DNA of 60,791 nt from Peribacillus sp. Bi96 (GCF_918698115.1 NZ_CAKKLV010000028.1:1-60791); one strand, 5' to 3'; positions 47,108 to 56,849 are shown, numbered from the stretch's first letter. Notes: generated by a model not told the origin, from the sequence alone. A program made the numbers and translations.

Positions 47108-48151
47108 GATTGTGAAAACCACCTTTTGTCACATCCATAACTCTTATATCCAGAATACTTCTTTAGCTTATGAACAAGCCTTTGAAAAATAACAGAGCTT
47201 CGCCCGTCTCAAATGCTCAGCGCGCCTATAACAAATATATAGGAACTCAATGTCTTAATCCAATAAATATCACCGTAACTTTTTGCGGTGACTGCTGATG
47301 ACAGTCACTTATAAGTTTTACGTCCTTCAGGCTTTTACCATTATAAACGACTCTTTATAAAAACACCAGCACATTACAAAATATGTAAAGATATTATTCT
47401 TGGATCTTTGAAAGCTATTAGCTATACCCAGGATTCCTTTCCCGATAATTCGACAGCTGCATTGTGGCAGGCTCCCTCGTGCTTTTAAATACCTTTCAAA
47501 ACAAATGCCTGCCCTAGCCTCCCCCATTTTTCTAACTGATCCTCACACTCTGAAATTCCATTATGTAACAAATGTTTTGAAGCTTGTTTCATTCTTCCAG
47601 TTCGCGTAATATCGACAGCATTCCCGTATTGATTTCTTTTCATTAAAATTTTTCCTTTTTTAATTTAATCTCCCCTTGAAAGTATATGGCATCAAGTATT
47701 TCCTTTATATCCTTAAGAGAAAAGCATCGCCAATTCGATTTTTCTTATGTTTAATCGATGTCCATGATTTACTTATCGTGGATATTTTTCAACCCATTAA
47801 AGGTTCTATTTTCCACTTTTTACTGAAATTAAAAGTACAAAAGCCATCCTGAAACATTCATGCAAGAACGTACATCATGATTTTAAACAAAAGCGGCATT
47901 ATAATAGGAAGAAACTTTTCCCCTCGGTTGTGTAATGTAGTCCTTATTTTCTTTCGAGACCTCTCAAATGAGCCCTGGCAGCCTACAAAAGGCGTGTTAT
48001 ATTAGCCTTGTCCTTTTTCCCCTACTTGAGATAGGAAGACGCTATAAGCCGTTATATACACACGTTTAATTTCCTCATTTTTTATGATGTCCAATCCAAA
48101 TGAATTTTTGAACTCTTGTTATGTATATATATTTCCAGCCAGCTTTATTAT
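47108..48151. other. Gene-free AT-rich stretch of about 1 kb
   Basis: No frame with a ribosome binding site and protein-like composition on either strand. The one notable structure is at 47271-47308, where CACCG/CGGTG and GTGACTG/CAGTCAC stems share the bases GTG and exclude each other. Runs of stop codons in all frames suggest decayed or non-coding DNA. Confidence 0.6.
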
Positions 48152-48191
48152 AAAAAAATAAAAAATCCTGCCCTCGATCGAGGACAGGATT
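48152..48191 (-). terminator. Terminator after yclQ
   Basis: AATCCTG-CCTCGATCGAGG-CAGGATT: a long stem with one mismatch, followed on the minus strand by TTTTTATTTTTTTAT. 20 bp past the yclQ stop. Confidence 0.88.
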
Positions 48192-48210
48192 GCTTTAAAC
48201 CATATTTATA

Positions 48211-49158
48211 TTACTTAAGACCTTTTGAAACTTCTGTAACCATCTCATCAACGGATTCTAATCCGCCGCCTGATAAGTACCAGTAGTTAGGGTCAAGATA
48301 AATGATGTTGCCTTCTTTGAAAGCTTTTGTATTTTTCACGATGTCATTTTCAACTGTTGTTTTCGCTGCAGCACCATCGCCGGCAACCGCATCTCTGTCT
48401 ACAACGAATAGGTAGTCAGGATTCTTTTCAGCAATGTATTCGAAAGAAATACTTTGACCATGTGTCGATACTTCCAATTTATCATCTACTGCAGGTACTC
48501 CGAATACATCATGGATGATTCCAAATCTTGAATCGGGTCCGTAAGCACTTACTTTTCCACCGCTGGAAAGAACGATTAAACCAGTTTTGTCAGTTGGAGC
48601 TTTTTCTTTCAAAGCATTAATGTTTTCTTCAACACTTGCCAATTCTTTAGCTGCTTCTTCTTTTTTATCGAAGATTTTACCCAAAAGTGTTACGTTCTCT
48701 TTAAAGGATTCCATATACTTTGTTGTATCTACACCCACAAATACAGTAGGGGCAATTTTGCTTAATTCTTCATATGCTTCAGATTGACGGCCAGAAATCA
48801 GGATTAAGTCAGGAGCAATTTCGTTGATTTTCTCGAAGTCAGGCTCTTTTAATCCGCCAGCATTTTCAGTTGTGCCTTCATATTTAGAAAGGTATTTTGG
48901 AAGGCCATCATGAGGAACAGCTGCTACTTCCACACCCAATTTATCAAGAGTATCAAGAGCACCCATATCGAATACAACGACTTTTTTAGGGTTTGTTTTT
49001 ACTTTCGTTTCCCCTAGTTGGTGCTTAACTGTAATTTCTTCGCTTTTAGCACTTTCTTTCTTCGTGCCTGATTCTTCTTTTTCCTTATCTGCTCCACAAG
49101 CTACAGCCACTACAGCCAGCATTGCAATTAAAAGCAGTAAAGATAACTTCTTAATCAT
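48211..49158 (-). CDS. yclQ: Siderophore-binding lipoprotein (YclQ type)
   Basis: Receptor of a ferric siderophore importer; B. subtilis YclQ binds petrobactin and related catecholates. The 315-residue lipoprotein has lipobox VAVACGA (cysteine about 21), a charged linker, then VVVFDMGALDTLDKLG, LPKYLSKY, EPDFEKINEIAPDLILISGRQS (abbreviated), STHGQSISFEYI and the C-terminal WYLSGGGLESVDEM, all close to YclQ. ATG 49158 has GAGGTGA 7 nt upstream; the frame is open to 49248 without a better site. 210 bp separate it from yclP, so it may have extra expression control. Confidence 0.93.
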   Translation of the reverse strand: MIKKLSLLLLIAMLAVVAVACGADKEKEESGTKKESAKSEEITVKHQLGETKVKTNPKKVVVFDMGALDTLDKLGVEVAAVPHDGLPKYLSKYEGTTENAGGLKEPDFEKINEIAPDLILISGRQSEAYEELSKIAPTVFVGVDTTKYMESFKENVTLLGKIFDKKEEAAKELASVEENINALKEKAPTDKTGLIVLSSGGKVSAYGPDSRFGIIHDVFGVPAVDDKLEVSTHGQSISFEYIAEKNPDYLFVVDRDAVAGDGAAAKTTVENDIVKNTKAFKEGNIIYLDPNYWYLSGGGLESVDEMVTEVSKGLK

Positions 49159-49368
49159 TATGGTCACCTCGAAAAATATTTTATTATTTAAAATTACATA
49201 TTGAATCCTCACCTTTCCAGGAATCCCCTCACCATTATTCCCTGCCATATAAACAGGAAGCGGCTATTATCTTGGGCGCCCGCCAACTATTAATAGCTTA
49301 ATGAGGGTACAAAATGATCCTGGAACGGTTACGAACTGAAAGTAATTTAAAACCAAATGGCATGAAAC

Positions 49369-50127
49369 TTAAGTGAAGTACACACAAATCTTATTGTCAT
49401 TGATATTTTGGATTTCAATATCCATATCATAGATTTCCTTTAATACATTCGAATTAATGACTTGTTCGGTAGGTCCATTATGAACAACCTTGCCATCCTT
49501 CAATGCGACAATATAGTCGGAATAACAGGAAGCAAAATTAATATCATGAATGACGATAATGACCGTTTTTCCTAATTCATCAGCCAATCTCCTCAATACC
49601 TTCATGATTTGGACGGAATGCTTCATATCCAGATTGTTCAAAGGTTCGTCAAGAAGTACATACTCCGTGTTCTGTGCAATAACCATGGCAATGAATGCCC
49701 GTTGTTGTTGTCCGCCGCTAAGCTGGTCAAGAAATTTATCCTGCATATCGGCTAGCTCCATATATTCAATCGCTTCATCGACATAAACCCAATCCTCTTT
49801 AGTCAGTTTACCTTGTGAATAGGGAAACCGGCCAAAGGCGACGAGTTCACGAATCGTTAAACGGATATTGATGTGATTAGCCTGCTTTAAGATGGCGATC
49901 TTTTTTGCAAGTTCATTGCTATTGAATTTCCCCATATCCTTGCCGTCAATCAAGACTTCTCCCGAATCCCGGGTAATGAGCCGGCTGATCATCGAAAGGA
50001 CTGTACTTTTCCCCGCTCCATTAGGACCGATGAAGGAAGTGATTTTCCCTTTCTTAATTTCAATGGAAACATCCTCGACAACCGTTTTATTATTATATTT
50101 TTTGAATAAATTTTTCACTTCTACCAT
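49369..50127 (-). CDS. yclP: Siderophore ABC transporter ATP-binding protein (YclP type)
   Basis: FecCD-type importer ATPase, 252 residues: Walker A GPNGAGKST (about 35-43), signature LSGGQQQRAF, Walker B YVLLDEPLNNLD and H-loop VIHDINFA. Start overlaps the yclO end by 7 bp. Length and surroundings match B. subtilis YclP. Confidence 0.93.
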   Translation of the reverse strand: MVEVKNLFKKYNNKTVVEDVSIEIKKGKITSFIGPNGAGKSTVLSMISRLITRDSGEVLIDGKDMGKFNSNELAKKIAILKQANHINIRLTIRELVAFGRFPYSQGKLTKEDWVYVDEAIEYMELADMQDKFLDQLSGGQQQRAFIAMVIAQNTEYVLLDEPLNNLDMKHSVQIMKVLRRLADELGKTVIIVIHDINFASCYSDYIVALKDGKVVHNGPTEQVINSNVLKEIYDMDIEIQNINDNKICVYFT

Positions 50128-51068
50128 GATTTATTCTCCTTTAATAGAAGATAGATGAAATAGACACCGCCAACAAAGTTGATAATGACACTCAATGTGG
50201 TAGAGAACGTAAAGATCCTCTCTACAATGAATTGGCCGCCGACCAAGGCAATCACACTGATCAGCATTGCACCCGGGATGATATGTTTATGTTGATAGGA
50301 CTTAATGAATTGATAAGCCACATTTGCAACAAGTAATCCGAGGAACGTGATCGGACCGATCAGGGCCGTTGAAATGGAAATTAAAATCGTAACAACGATT
50401 AAAACCCGTTTCGTGACAAAATCATAATCCACACCCAAGTTTATGGCTTGGTCCCTTCCAAGGGACATGACATCTAAATACTTCAAAAATCTCATGAAAT
50501 AGATCATTGCAGCTATCATGAGAATAATGGCTAACGTTAACAGGTCCGTGTTGACATTATTGAAGCTTGCGAACATTTTATTTTGAATGATTTGAAATTC
50601 ATTCGGGTCAATCAATACCTGCATAAATGAAGACATGCTGCCGAATAAGGTCCCGAAGATGATGCCGATCAACAATAGGAAGTAAATATTGCGGTTTTTC
50701 TTGAACATGAACTTGAACAGCAGGCTGGAAAAAATAAGCATGGCCGCAAGTGTAATCAGGAAATTGAGATTTTTATTCATGATCATGATATGCGTTGAAC
50801 CGAAGAGGAAAATCACTCCCGTTTGGATCAGCATATACATGGAGTCCAACCCTAAAATGCTTGGTGTCAGGATTTTATTATTCGTGACTGTCTGGAAAAT
50901 CACTGTTGAGAAAGCTATTGCACAACCAACCACGATGATGGCGATGATTTTGATAACCCTTCTGGGCAGTGCATAATCCCAATTCGGGCCAAGGTCCCAA
51001 AAGATATAACCTGCCGTTAAAGTTGCTGCAAGAACAGCTAATATAATGATTCTAATTTTATTATTCAT
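50121..51068 (-). CDS. yclO: Siderophore ABC transporter permease (YclO type)
   Basis: FecCD family permease, 315 residues, about nine hydrophobic segments, with LGRDQAINLGVDYDFVTKRV (coupling region, about 205-224) and LIGPITFLGLLVANVAYQF. Forms the channel with YclN. It overlaps yclN by 8 bp and yclP by 7 bp, giving tight translational coupling. Confidence 0.93.
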   Translation of the reverse strand: MNNKIRIIILAVLAATLTAGYIFWDLGPNWDYALPRRVIKIIAIIVVGCAIAFSTVIFQTVTNNKILTPSILGLDSMYMLIQTGVIFLFGSTHIMIMNKNLNFLITLAAMLIFSSLLFKFMFKKNRNIYFLLLIGIIFGTLFGSMSSFMQVLIDPNEFQIIQNKMFASFNNVNTDLLTLAIILMIAAMIYFMRFLKYLDVMSLGRDQAINLGVDYDFVTKRVLIVVTILISISTALIGPITFLGLLVANVAYQFIKSYQHKHIIPGAMLISVIALVGGQFIVERIFTFSTTLSVIINFVGGVYFIYLLLKENKSW

Positions 51069-52011
51069 ATGCCTTTCTCCTCATTATCAGATAGATAAAT
51101 ACGGCGCTTCCTATCACACCAACTACGAGTCCGATCGGGATTTCAAATGGATATATGAGGATCCTGCCCAGAATATCGCAGATCAATAGGAATACTGCCC
51201 CTAGCAATGCTGTATGAGAAAGACTCTTTTTTAAATTGTCACCAAGGTAAAGGGATACAATATTTGGTACGATCAAGCCTATGAAAGGAATCGTTCCCAC
51301 CGTTAACAGGACGACAGTTGAGGATAAAGCAACGATGATTAACCCAAAATTGACGATAAGCTTATAATTGAGTCCTAGGTTGATAGCAAACTCCTCACCC
51401 ATCCCTGCCACAGTGAATTTATTGGCAAAGAAGTATGCGAGAATGACTAGAGGGATACTTACATATATAAGTTCGTACCTTCCCGACATGATCATCGAGA
51501 AGTCCCCATTCATCCAAGTGTTGAGGCTTTGGATCAAATCATATCTATAGGCAAAGAAAGTCGCGATGGATCCGACGATATTGCCAAACATCAAACCAAC
51601 CAATGGGATGAAAATCGTATCCTTATATTTAACTTGATCAAGAATTTTCATGAACAAGAATGTACCTGCCAATGCGAATATGAAAGCGAATGCCATTTTC
51701 TCGATAAGTGCTGCCGATGGAAAAATGATAATGGCAAGAAGAAGTCCAAGCCTTGCAGAATCCATGGTACCGGCAGTCGTCGGTGACACAAACTTATTGC
51801 GGCTCAATTGCTGCATGATCAGGCCGCTTATACTCATCACCACGCCGGCAATGATTATTGTCACCATTCTAGGAAAACGGCTTTGCAGCATGATTTGCAC
51901 TTTATCATCACTTAGATTCAATAAATCAAGAGGGGTAATATCTTTTACACCAATGAATAATGAAGTAAATGATAAAACAATTAACGCCATGACTAAATAT
52001 CTTATCTTCAT
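51061..52011 (-). CDS. yclN: Siderophore ABC transporter permease (YclN type)
   Basis: FecCD family permease, 316 residues, with SRFPRMVTIIIAGVVMSISGL-type N-terminal motif (abbreviated), NKFVSPTTAGTMDSARLG, GMGEEFAINLGLNY and TVGTIPFIGLIVPNIV. First gene of yclN-yclO-yclP-yclQ, 127 bp downstream of a Fur box. Confidence 0.93.
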   Translation of the reverse strand: MKIRYLVMALIVLSFTSLFIGVKDITPLDLLNLSDDKVQIMLQSRFPRMVTIIIAGVVMSISGLIMQQLSRNKFVSPTTAGTMDSARLGLLLAIIIFPSAALIEKMAFAFIFALAGTFLFMKILDQVKYKDTIFIPLVGLMFGNIVGSIATFFAYRYDLIQSLNTWMNGDFSMIMSGRYELIYVSIPLVILAYFFANKFTVAGMGEEFAINLGLNYKLIVNFGLIIVALSSTVVLLTVGTIPFIGLIVPNIVSLYLGDNLKKSLSHTALLGAVFLLICDILGRILIYPFEIPIGLVVGVIGSAVFIYLIMRRKAYE

Positions 52012-52137
52012 CTACATTTCCTACTCTTCCTATCTCAGTAAATACAGCGATAATATTTTTAATTAAAGATATATGAATACAGACTATTGTAAACACCTAT
52101 TGAAACAGAATCATCAGTTACAAGGATCTTCCACTTG

Positions 52138-52158
52138 TGATAATGAGATTCATTATCA
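52138..52158. promoter_or_regulatory. Fur box between yclN and the DUF1450 gene
   Basis: TGATAATGA and its exact reverse complement TCATTATCA around GAT, containing the 7-1-7 Fur core (TGATAAT/ATTATCA) described for Bacillus. It is the only such site in the divergent region and should repress the siderophore importer in iron-replete cells, and possibly the divergent DUF1450 gene. Confidence 0.92.
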
Positions 52159-52339
52159 TTATTACATTAACTCCTATTCTATCATTACTTTGACAGGTGT
52201 CAACATATACAAGGGAATTACTTTGATAAATTCTGGATAGTCTTTTGTAGTGAATTTGGATTATCCTTTCATGCATTTCGTTACAGAAAATGATAAAATC
52301 AAAATAACAAATATTTACTCTTCTAACGAAAGTAGCGAT

Positions 52340-52612
52340 ATGATGAAAAATTTCCTTTCCAAAGTGTTCACTAAAAAAGAGAAAATCCAGATTGAATTTT
52401 GCCAAAATAATTTAGATCGCTTCCTTAATGAACAAACTGTTACTGAATATGGTAAGTTCCTAGCGAATCCGAGGATTCAATATAAGGAATATGAATGCTT
52501 AAGTGAATGTAAACTTTGTAAGACAACCCCCTACGCAAAAGTGAACGGCCAAATAATGAGCGGGGAAGATTCAAAGGATCTTTTACATCAGTTACAAGCT
52601 GAATTAAAATAG
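52340..52612 (+). CDS. DUF1450 family protein
   Basis: A 90-residue cytoplasmic protein with the DUF1450 pattern: IEFCQNNLDRF, YECLSECKLCKTTPYAKVNG and a C-terminal helix. Four cysteines (EFC, EC, SEC, KLC) suggest a thioredoxin-like ferredoxin fold, possibly metal or Fe-S binding (inference). The frame is open from GTG 52250, but homologues begin near MMKNFLSKVFTKKE, so ATG 52340 or 52343 is likelier; no strong ribosome binding site is visible at any of them. It is divergent from yclN around one Fur box, hinting at an iron-related role. Confidence 0.75.
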   Translation: MMKNFLSKVFTKKEKIQIEFCQNNLDRFLNEQTVTEYGKFLANPRIQYKEYECLSECKLCKTTPYAKVNGQIMSGEDSKDLLHQLQAELK

Positions 52613-52654
52613 GTACCGGCCAAGCTAATTGCTTGATCCGTACCTATTTTTACT
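52607..52654 (+). terminator. Terminator of the DUF1450 gene
   Basis: AATAGGTAC-GG-CAAGC and its near-complement GCTTG-CC-GTACCTATT, followed by TTTTT, overlapping the stop codon. Confidence 0.8.
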
Positions 52655-52908
52655 TTCAACTATTTTATTATCGTTTGTTTAGCCGGATGAATCAGAGTCA
52701 CCTATTATGGAAAACCTTCTAAAACATCCCCTGCGAAATTCACTCTATATATAAAGAGCAGCCGAGTGTACTTCCTGGGCTACAAGCCATGGAACGGCTT
52801 TATCAATCTAGTAGATACTTCCTGTTTTTTACTATTTCCAGCGTTTATACTGTATAACTAGCAATATATATGATAATTTATGGAAAAAGGTAAATGAGGA
52901 GGACGTTC

Positions 52909-54564
52909 GTGAAAAAAATCATACCAACCATCGTATCAGTTGTCACACTAGGTCTTGTCACTGGCTTGCCTGGCCAGAACACCATCGCCAAGGCAGAAGA
53001 TTTCACCCCTTATTATGGAAATGGTCCAAGCTATATTCAACCTGATAACCTCTCCCACCTTTTCCCTGACCCTAACGTTTCTTTCAAGACCCCTGCCTTT
53101 AATCAAGACAAGATTGCCTTTACGAGCCAAGAAGAAATGATTGGTTATATCAAGTCCCTCACCCGTAAAAATAAAAACATCCAAGTCAGTACGATAGGTA
53201 AATCCACAGAAGGACGCGATATCCCGATGCTACTTTTCAGCAAGGATTCAAAAAAGCTGAAAAATGATACCCATAAACCATTGATATGGATACAAGGTCA
53301 GATTCATGGCAATGAACCCGCTGCAGGTGAATCTACATTAGTCCTTGCACAATGGTTGGCTGAAGGCAAGCTTGGTGATGTGCTTGATAAAGTGAATATT
53401 GCCATCGTCCCACGCGTGAATCCAGACGGCTCTTATCAGTTCAAACGATATACCTCCAATGACATGGATGCGAATAGGGATTATTTAAAAGTCGAGTACC
53501 CTGAAGTTCAGACGATACACCAGTCAATCGACGAGTACGAACCTGAGGTCATTCTTGATGTACATGAATACACTGTGAATCCCGCTCCCCTTAAAAAGGT
53601 AGGTGCAAATGGGTCGATCTCTTCCTATGATTTACTCATCTCCTCAGCCAAAAATTTAAATATTCCAGAACAGCTACGAAAGGCTTCCGATGAACTGCTT
53701 TTACCCCATGTTTTTAAAACATTGGATAAAGAAAAGCTTTCCTATCACGATTACTATACACTCGATACTTCTGATGAAGGAGTCCTCACCGCCACTGAAG
53801 GGAGTACGGAAGCTCGGATCGGCCGAAACGCCCTCGGTTTGAAAAATACAATGACCTATTTAATTGAAACAAGGGGAATCAATATTGGCCGTGCAGACTT
53901 TAAACGTCGTGTTTTTGCACAAGCTACAGCACAGGCGGCATTCATAAAAACGGCTGCCGAACAGGCTAATAAAGTTAAAAAGGCGGTTAAGCAGGCAGAA
54001 AATGAAGTCGTACAAAAAGGGCGAAAAGTAAATGATAAGGACAAAATTGTCATTACCAGCGAAAACAAATTGATTAAGAATCAAAAATTGACAGTAGTCG
54101 ATTTAGCGAACGCTAAACTGGCCGATACCTCCATAGATTGGGTTGATTCTACTGAAGCCTACCCTACCCTTGTTAGAGATAGGCCGACAGCTTATATCCT
54201 TCCACCTGAATATAAAGATATCGCCAAGAAACTTCAGCTATTGGGTGTAGAAGTGAAAAAATTAAAAAAATCGATGAAAGTATCCGTCGAAAGCTACAGA
54301 GTCAAGGATTTAAAGGTGTCAACTGAACTTGAAAGCGGACATTCCACAAGGGAAGTCACGACCGCCGTAACATCGAAAAAGCGGGATATCCCAAAAGGTA
54401 GCTATGTATTTGACATGGCACAGCCTGACGCCAACTTCATCTCCCTTGCACTCGAACCTGAAGGGATAGACAGTTATGTGACATTCAATTTCATCCCTGC
54501 TGACAAGGGGAAGGAACTCCCGATTTACCGCTATATGCAAAAGTCTTCATTACCGGTTAAATAG
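52909..54564 (+). CDS. Secreted M14 zinc carboxypeptidase
   Basis: A 551-residue exported protein: signal peptide about 1-30 (KKIIPTIVSVVTLGLVTG, ending near IAKAED), then an M14 domain at about 75-345. Zinc ligands are in GQIHGNEPAAGES (HxxE) and DVHEYT; the catalytic glutamate is in YLIETRGI. The C-terminal about 200 residues (after a charged KVKKAVKQAENEVVQKGRK helix) form a separate domain. Peptide substrate unknown. Start is GTG 52909, since GAGGAGG lies 6 nt upstream; the ATG at 52894 has no site. Single-gene unit with its own terminator. Confidence 0.87.
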   Translation: MKKIIPTIVSVVTLGLVTGLPGQNTIAKAEDFTPYYGNGPSYIQPDNLSHLFPDPNVSFKTPAFNQDKIAFTSQEEMIGYIKSLTRKNKNIQVSTIGKSTEGRDIPMLLFSKDSKKLKNDTHKPLIWIQGQIHGNEPAAGESTLVLAQWLAEGKLGDVLDKVNIAIVPRVNPDGSYQFKRYTSNDMDANRDYLKVEYPEVQTIHQSIDEYEPEVILDVHEYTVNPAPLKKVGANGSISSYDLLISSAKNLNIPEQLRKASDELLLPHVFKTLDKEKLSYHDYYTLDTSDEGVLTATEGSTEARIGRNALGLKNTMTYLIETRGINIGRADFKRRVFAQATAQAAFIKTAAEQANKVKKAVKQAENEVVQKGRKVNDKDKIVITSENKLIKNQKLTVVDLANAKLADTSIDWVDSTEAYPTLVRDRPTAYILPPEYKDIAKKLQLLGVEVKKLKKSMKVSVESYRVKDLKVSTELESGHSTREVTTAVTSKKRDIPKGSYVFDMAQPDANFISLALEPEGIDSYVTFNFIPADKGKELPIYRYMQKSSLPVK

Positions 54565-54583
54565 TGCTTCTTGAATAATACCT

Positions 54584-54623
54584 AAAAGACGCTTTGGCAG
54601 CTTTCATTGCCAAAGCGTTTTAT
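54584..54623 (+). terminator. Terminator of the M14 carboxypeptidase gene
   Basis: ACGCTTTGGCA and TGCCAAAGCGT stem with flanking AAAAG/TTTTA. Confidence 0.78.
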
Positions 54624-54719
54624 GTGTTCAGAAACGGTTCGGAAAAATGATTTCTTGAATGCAATATGGAACGTCCGAATATACATATAAACTGAAAATA
54701 TTTTAGAGGAGGAACGTCT

Positions 54720-56615
54720 TTGAACCAACATGTACAATTGGAAATGAACCGTCTTGTTGATTGCATAAAACAAGACCAATCCGCTGATGGTTCGTGGAAT
54801 TATCCCTTTGACACTGGAATAACGGCAGATGCCTATATGATTATATTATTGAAAAGTTTAGATATGGACGATGCTTCACTTATAGAAGCTTTAGTGAAAA
54901 GAATCGAAAGCAGGCAAACGGATAACGGGTCATGGAAACTTTTCCAAGACGAGAAGGATGGTAACGTTACAGTTACGATCGAGGCCTACTATGGCCTTCT
55001 TTTTAGCGGACTCCGAAATGAGCGGGATCCACATATGAGGAAAGCCAAACAATTCATTCTTTCCAAAGGTGGAATCAAACAGGCCAAATTGTTAACCAAA
55101 ATGATGCTTACAGTCACCGGACAATATAAATGGCCCCGCTTTTTCCCCATTCCTCTCGAAGTTGTCTTACTGCCGCCAACCTTTTTCGTCAGCATATTTG
55201 ATCTTTCCGTATATGGACGGGTCAACCTGATTCCACTGCTTTTACTTGGTCATAAAAAGTTTCAGATCAAGACCTCGAACACACCTAGTTTAAAAGATTT
55301 ATTTCAAACAAGGGCGGAACGTTCAGAGGAACATGCATGGGAGGAATATCGTACCGATGAATTTCGATCCTTCTTCTCCAAACTTCAATCAGGTGTCAAA
55401 ACGTTAATTGGATATCCGGATTATTTGCATTCCTTAGCCTTGGATTCAACGAAAAGGTTTATGCTCGACAGGCTGGAACCAGACGGAACGCTGTACAATT
55501 ATTTCGGTTCTACCTTTTTCATGATTTTTGCCCTCCTTTCAATTGGGTATTCGAAAAACGATCCGGTGATTTTAAAAGCGGTTGCTGGTTTGAAGGGAAT
55601 GGCCTGCTCTATTGACGGTCATACACATATCCAGTTTACAACGCCCCATGTTTGGAATACCTCCTTAATCAGTTACGCCCTTCAAGAAGCAGGAATCCCT
55701 TCCAAAGACCAAACTGTTGAGGATGCAAATCAATACTTATTGTCGCGCCAGCATTATATGTATGGAGATTGGCAGATTCATAACCCTAACGTAATTCCAG
55801 GTGGCTGGGGGTTCTCGGATTTAAATACAATGAATCCGGATGTGGATGATACCACTGCCTCACTGCGTGCGTTGGCTAAACAACTGCAAACAAAACCTGA
55901 TAATCGGGACAGCTGGCAGCGTGGCGTCTCCTTCACGATTTCCATGCAAAATGATGATGGCGGATTTCCTGCCTTCGAACGGAATAACGACCATAAATGG
56001 CTGCATTTTATTCCTGTAGAGGGTTCCAAATATCTCCTGACTGACCCTTCGACTGCCGATTTAACAGGGAGAACGCTGGAGTTCCTAGGGAACTATACAA
56101 ATATGAAGAAGCCTGAAGAAGTCAGCAAAAGAGCGGTGGATTGGCTATTGGAGAACCAGGAGCATGCTGGATCCTGGTATGGGCGCTGGGGAATCTGCTA
56201 TCTATATGGCACATGGTCTGCACTGACTGGAATGAAGGCCGCAGGACAATCCTCTCGACATCCATCGATCCAAAAAGCCTTAGCTTGGTTGAAAAAAACT
56301 CAAAATAAAGATGGCGGCTGGGGTGAATCTTGTTACAGTGACATCAAGGAACAATATATCCCCCTCGGGGCCAGTACCCTGACACATACAGCCTGGGCTG
56401 TGGATGCATTGATTTCTCAATCCGATATGCCGACAGCCGAAATTGAAAAGGGCATTTCCTATCTCATCCGTGCCGGTCAAAAAGATAGCTGGACCAATGA
56501 TTATCCAGCTGGGCAGGGAATGGCAGGTTTTTTGTATATCCATTATCATAGCTATCGCTATATTTATCCCCTTTTAGCCTTAAGTCATTACAAAAACAAA
56601 TTTCTGATTGCATAG
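54720..56615 (+). CDS. sqhC: Squalene-hopene cyclase family, sporulenol synthase type (SqhC)
   Basis: Class II terpene cyclase of 631 residues. The proton-donating DxDD motif is seen as NPDVDDTTASLRAL (about 372-385), with QW repeats such as QNKDGGWGES and QNDDGGFPAF and QTDNGSWK. In B. subtilis, SqhC cyclises tetraprenyl-beta-curcumene to sporulenol during sporulation; length and composition fit that enzyme. The TTG start follows GAGGAGG at 8 nt. A possible mother-cell promoter (ATA, 17 bp, CATATAAA) lies about 35 bp upstream, weakly supported. Confidence 0.9.
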   Translation: MNQHVQLEMNRLVDCIKQDQSADGSWNYPFDTGITADAYMIILLKSLDMDDASLIEALVKRIESRQTDNGSWKLFQDEKDGNVTVTIEAYYGLLFSGLRNERDPHMRKAKQFILSKGGIKQAKLLTKMMLTVTGQYKWPRFFPIPLEVVLLPPTFFVSIFDLSVYGRVNLIPLLLLGHKKFQIKTSNTPSLKDLFQTRAERSEEHAWEEYRTDEFRSFFSKLQSGVKTLIGYPDYLHSLALDSTKRFMLDRLEPDGTLYNYFGSTFFMIFALLSIGYSKNDPVILKAVAGLKGMACSIDGHTHIQFTTPHVWNTSLISYALQEAGIPSKDQTVEDANQYLLSRQHYMYGDWQIHNPNVIPGGWGFSDLNTMNPDVDDTTASLRALAKQLQTKPDNRDSWQRGVSFTISMQNDDGGFPAFERNNDHKWLHFIPVEGSKYLLTDPSTADLTGRTLEFLGNYTNMKKPEEVSKRAVDWLLENQEHAGSWYGRWGICYLYGTWSALTGMKAAGQSSRHPSIQKALAWLKKTQNKDGGWGESCYSDIKEQYIPLGASTLTHTAWAVDALISQSDMPTAEIEKGISYLIRAGQKDSWTNDYPAGQGMAGFLYIHYHSYRYIYPLLALSHYKNKFLIA

Positions 56616-56652
56616 TCGTGATTACAGTGTTTTTAACATATAAACGTGAATA

Positions 56653-56849
56653 TGTGGATGACCTGTGGAAAAGTAGTGAATAACACTAGAAAGTTATCCA
56701 CAATTCAAGGTTATCCACATTCATTTATCCGGTAAAATGGCTAAAAGCAAGCCATCGATAAAAATTGCCCTTCATTTTTGTTGAATGTTGTCGATTAATT
56801 CATTTCGGATATGTAAAAATGATTTGTTTTATGCAGGCTTTGTGGATAG
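56653..56849. promoter_or_regulatory. DnaA-box cluster
   Basis: Two perfect DnaA boxes TTATCCACA on the plus strand (56694-56702, 56711-56719) and three one-mismatch boxes on the minus strand (as TGTGGATGA 56653-56661, TGTGGAAAA 56664-56672, TGTGGATAG 56841-56849), all within 200 bp between sqhC and the TPR gene. No dnaA/dnaN genes and no AT-rich unwinding element of origin type are nearby. Confidence 0.75.

Noticed and set aside
47327..47527. Minus-strand 66-codon frame
   Set aside because: Cysteine-rich, no family resemblance, no ribosome binding site; likely chance.
56653..56849. Chromosomal origin oriC
   Set aside because: No dnaA, dnaN, rpmH or gidA neighbours and no origin-type AT-rich unwinding region; only the DnaA boxes are present.
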